A stretch of 6,524 nucleotides of DNA, taken from contig DIHT01000051.1 of NCBI GenBank assembly GCA_002420305.1, positions 1-6,524 of the forward strand, read 5' to 3'. Numbering within the stretch: the first letter of the stretch is position 1; every line of letters starts with the position of its first letter. The translations under genes and the position numbers were made by a program. This document shows positions 6,016-6,524 of this stretch, one piece after another. Below the pieces are notes generated by a model. The model saw nothing but the letters and a program-made list of their open reading frames with translations. It searched no databases and was not told where the DNA came from. The DNA comes from Akkermansiaceae bacterium UBA5689. Its GTDB lineage: Bacteria > Verrucomicrobiota > Verrucomicrobiia > Verrucomicrobiales > Akkermansiaceae.

Positions 6016-6524
6016 TGTTGATTTCGGAGTTATTCTATTCCGTGCAGGGGGAAGGCCTGCTGGCGGGAGTGCCTTCGGTCTTCGTGCGGACTTCTGGGTG
6101 TAATCTCCGGTGCCGGTGGTGCGACACCCCATACGCCTCCTCGGAGCCGGAGGGGGAGCCGGAGACGGTGGAGGAGATTGTTGCGAGAGTGCGGGAGTAT
6201 CCTGCACGTCACGTGGTTCTCACTGGAGGGGAGCCCATGCTGGCGAAGGGAATTGAAGATCTTGCCGGAATGTTCAAGGAGGCGGGTTACCATATTACAA
6301 TCGAGACCGCGGGCACAATTGAACCGGACGGAATCGCCTGTGATCTGGCCTCCCTCAGTCCCAAATTGGCCGACTCCACCCCGGATGCGGAGCAGTTTGG
6401 GGAGGGGTGGTCGAAGCGTCACGAGGAGAGTCGTATTCAACAAGAGGTGCTTAATGCATGGGCGGTGGCCTACAGCTGCCAGTTCAAGTTTGTGGTGAGC
6501 GACTCCGGGGATATGGAGGAGATT
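6015..6524 (+). CDS. queE: 7-carboxy-7-deazaguanine synthase QueE (3' partial)
   Basis: QueE is a radical SAM enzyme that contracts the ring of 6-carboxy-5,6,7,8-tetrahydropterin to CDG, the substrate of QueC. The frame stays open for 170 codons to the window end. It begins MLISELFYSVQGEGLLAGVP, where SVQGEG is the typical QueE substrate-binding opening. The cluster motif CNLRCRWCDTPYA gives Cys29, Cys33 and Cys36 in the standard CX3CX2C spacing, with the Asp-Thr that follows in QueE proteins. TGGEP (70-74) is the SAM-binding GGE motif, and SLSPKLADSTP (about 117-127) is the family's SPKL segment. ATG 6015 is fixed by homology, the TGATG overlap with queC and a good Shine-Dalgarno. The C-terminus lies outside the window, so completeness is unknown. 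The 6-carboxytetrahydropterin supplier QueD is not seen and may follow downstream. Confidence 0.95.
   Translation, partial: MLISELFYSVQGEGLLAGVPSVFVRTSGCNLRCRWCDTPYASSEPEGEPETVEEIVARVREYPARHVVLTGGEPMLAKGIEDLAGMFKEAGYHITIETAGTIEPDGIACDLASLSPKLADSTPDAEQFGEGWSKRHEESRIQQEVLNAWAVAYSCQFKFVVSDSGDMEEI

Noticed and set aside
4852..6524. The que genes as a phage- or island-type 7-deazaguanine DNA modification cluster
   Set aside because: QueF, which makes preQ1 for tRNA, is included and no dpdA, helicase or mobile-element gene of such a cluster is seen in the window.

Overview
The window is about 6.5 kb, GC-rich and densely coding, and looks like ordinary bacterial chromosome. I see no insertion sequence, integrase, phage gene, CRISPR array, tRNA or rRNA. 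Shine-Dalgarno sequences are weak or absent before most genes. The clear exception is queE. The gene content and the divergent addAB-type genes would fit a Verrucomicrobiota-like bacterium, but that placement is a low-confidence impression and not something the sequence proves.

Positions 1-3959 hold a two-gene unit for double-strand break processing. First comes the C-terminal part of an AddB-type PD-(D/E)XK nuclease whose 5' end lies outside the window. It is coupled by a one-base stop/start overlap (TGATG) to a complete AddA-type helicase-nuclease of 1023 residues. The two products are expected to form a helicase with two nuclease sites, the functional equivalent of RecBCD. The AddB partner keeps its nuclease residues but lacks the C-terminal cysteine triplet that normally builds the 4Fe-4S cluster.

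Positions 4010-4736 hold two small convergent genes: a 114-residue VOC (glyoxalase/bleomycin-resistance fold) protein on the plus strand, and on the minus strand a 123-residue protein joining a four-cysteine zinc ribbon to a Smr (MutS2 C-terminal) domain. A perfect 6-bp inverted repeat lies at their junction and may be a shared terminator.

Positions 4852-6524 hold a queuosine-precursor cluster, queF-queC-queE, the last cut by the window end. QueE makes 7-carboxy-7-deazaguanine, QueC converts it to preQ0, and QueF reduces preQ0 to preQ1 for insertion into tRNA. QueD and the tRNA transglycosylase are not in the window. QueF carries Asn where the Bacillus enzyme has a conserved active-site His. 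No DNA-modification (dpdA-like) gene is visible, so tRNA modification is the straightforward reading.

I did not find an obviously new system. The observations most worth checking are the cluster-less AddB, the QueF substitution and the zinc ribbon-Smr fusion.
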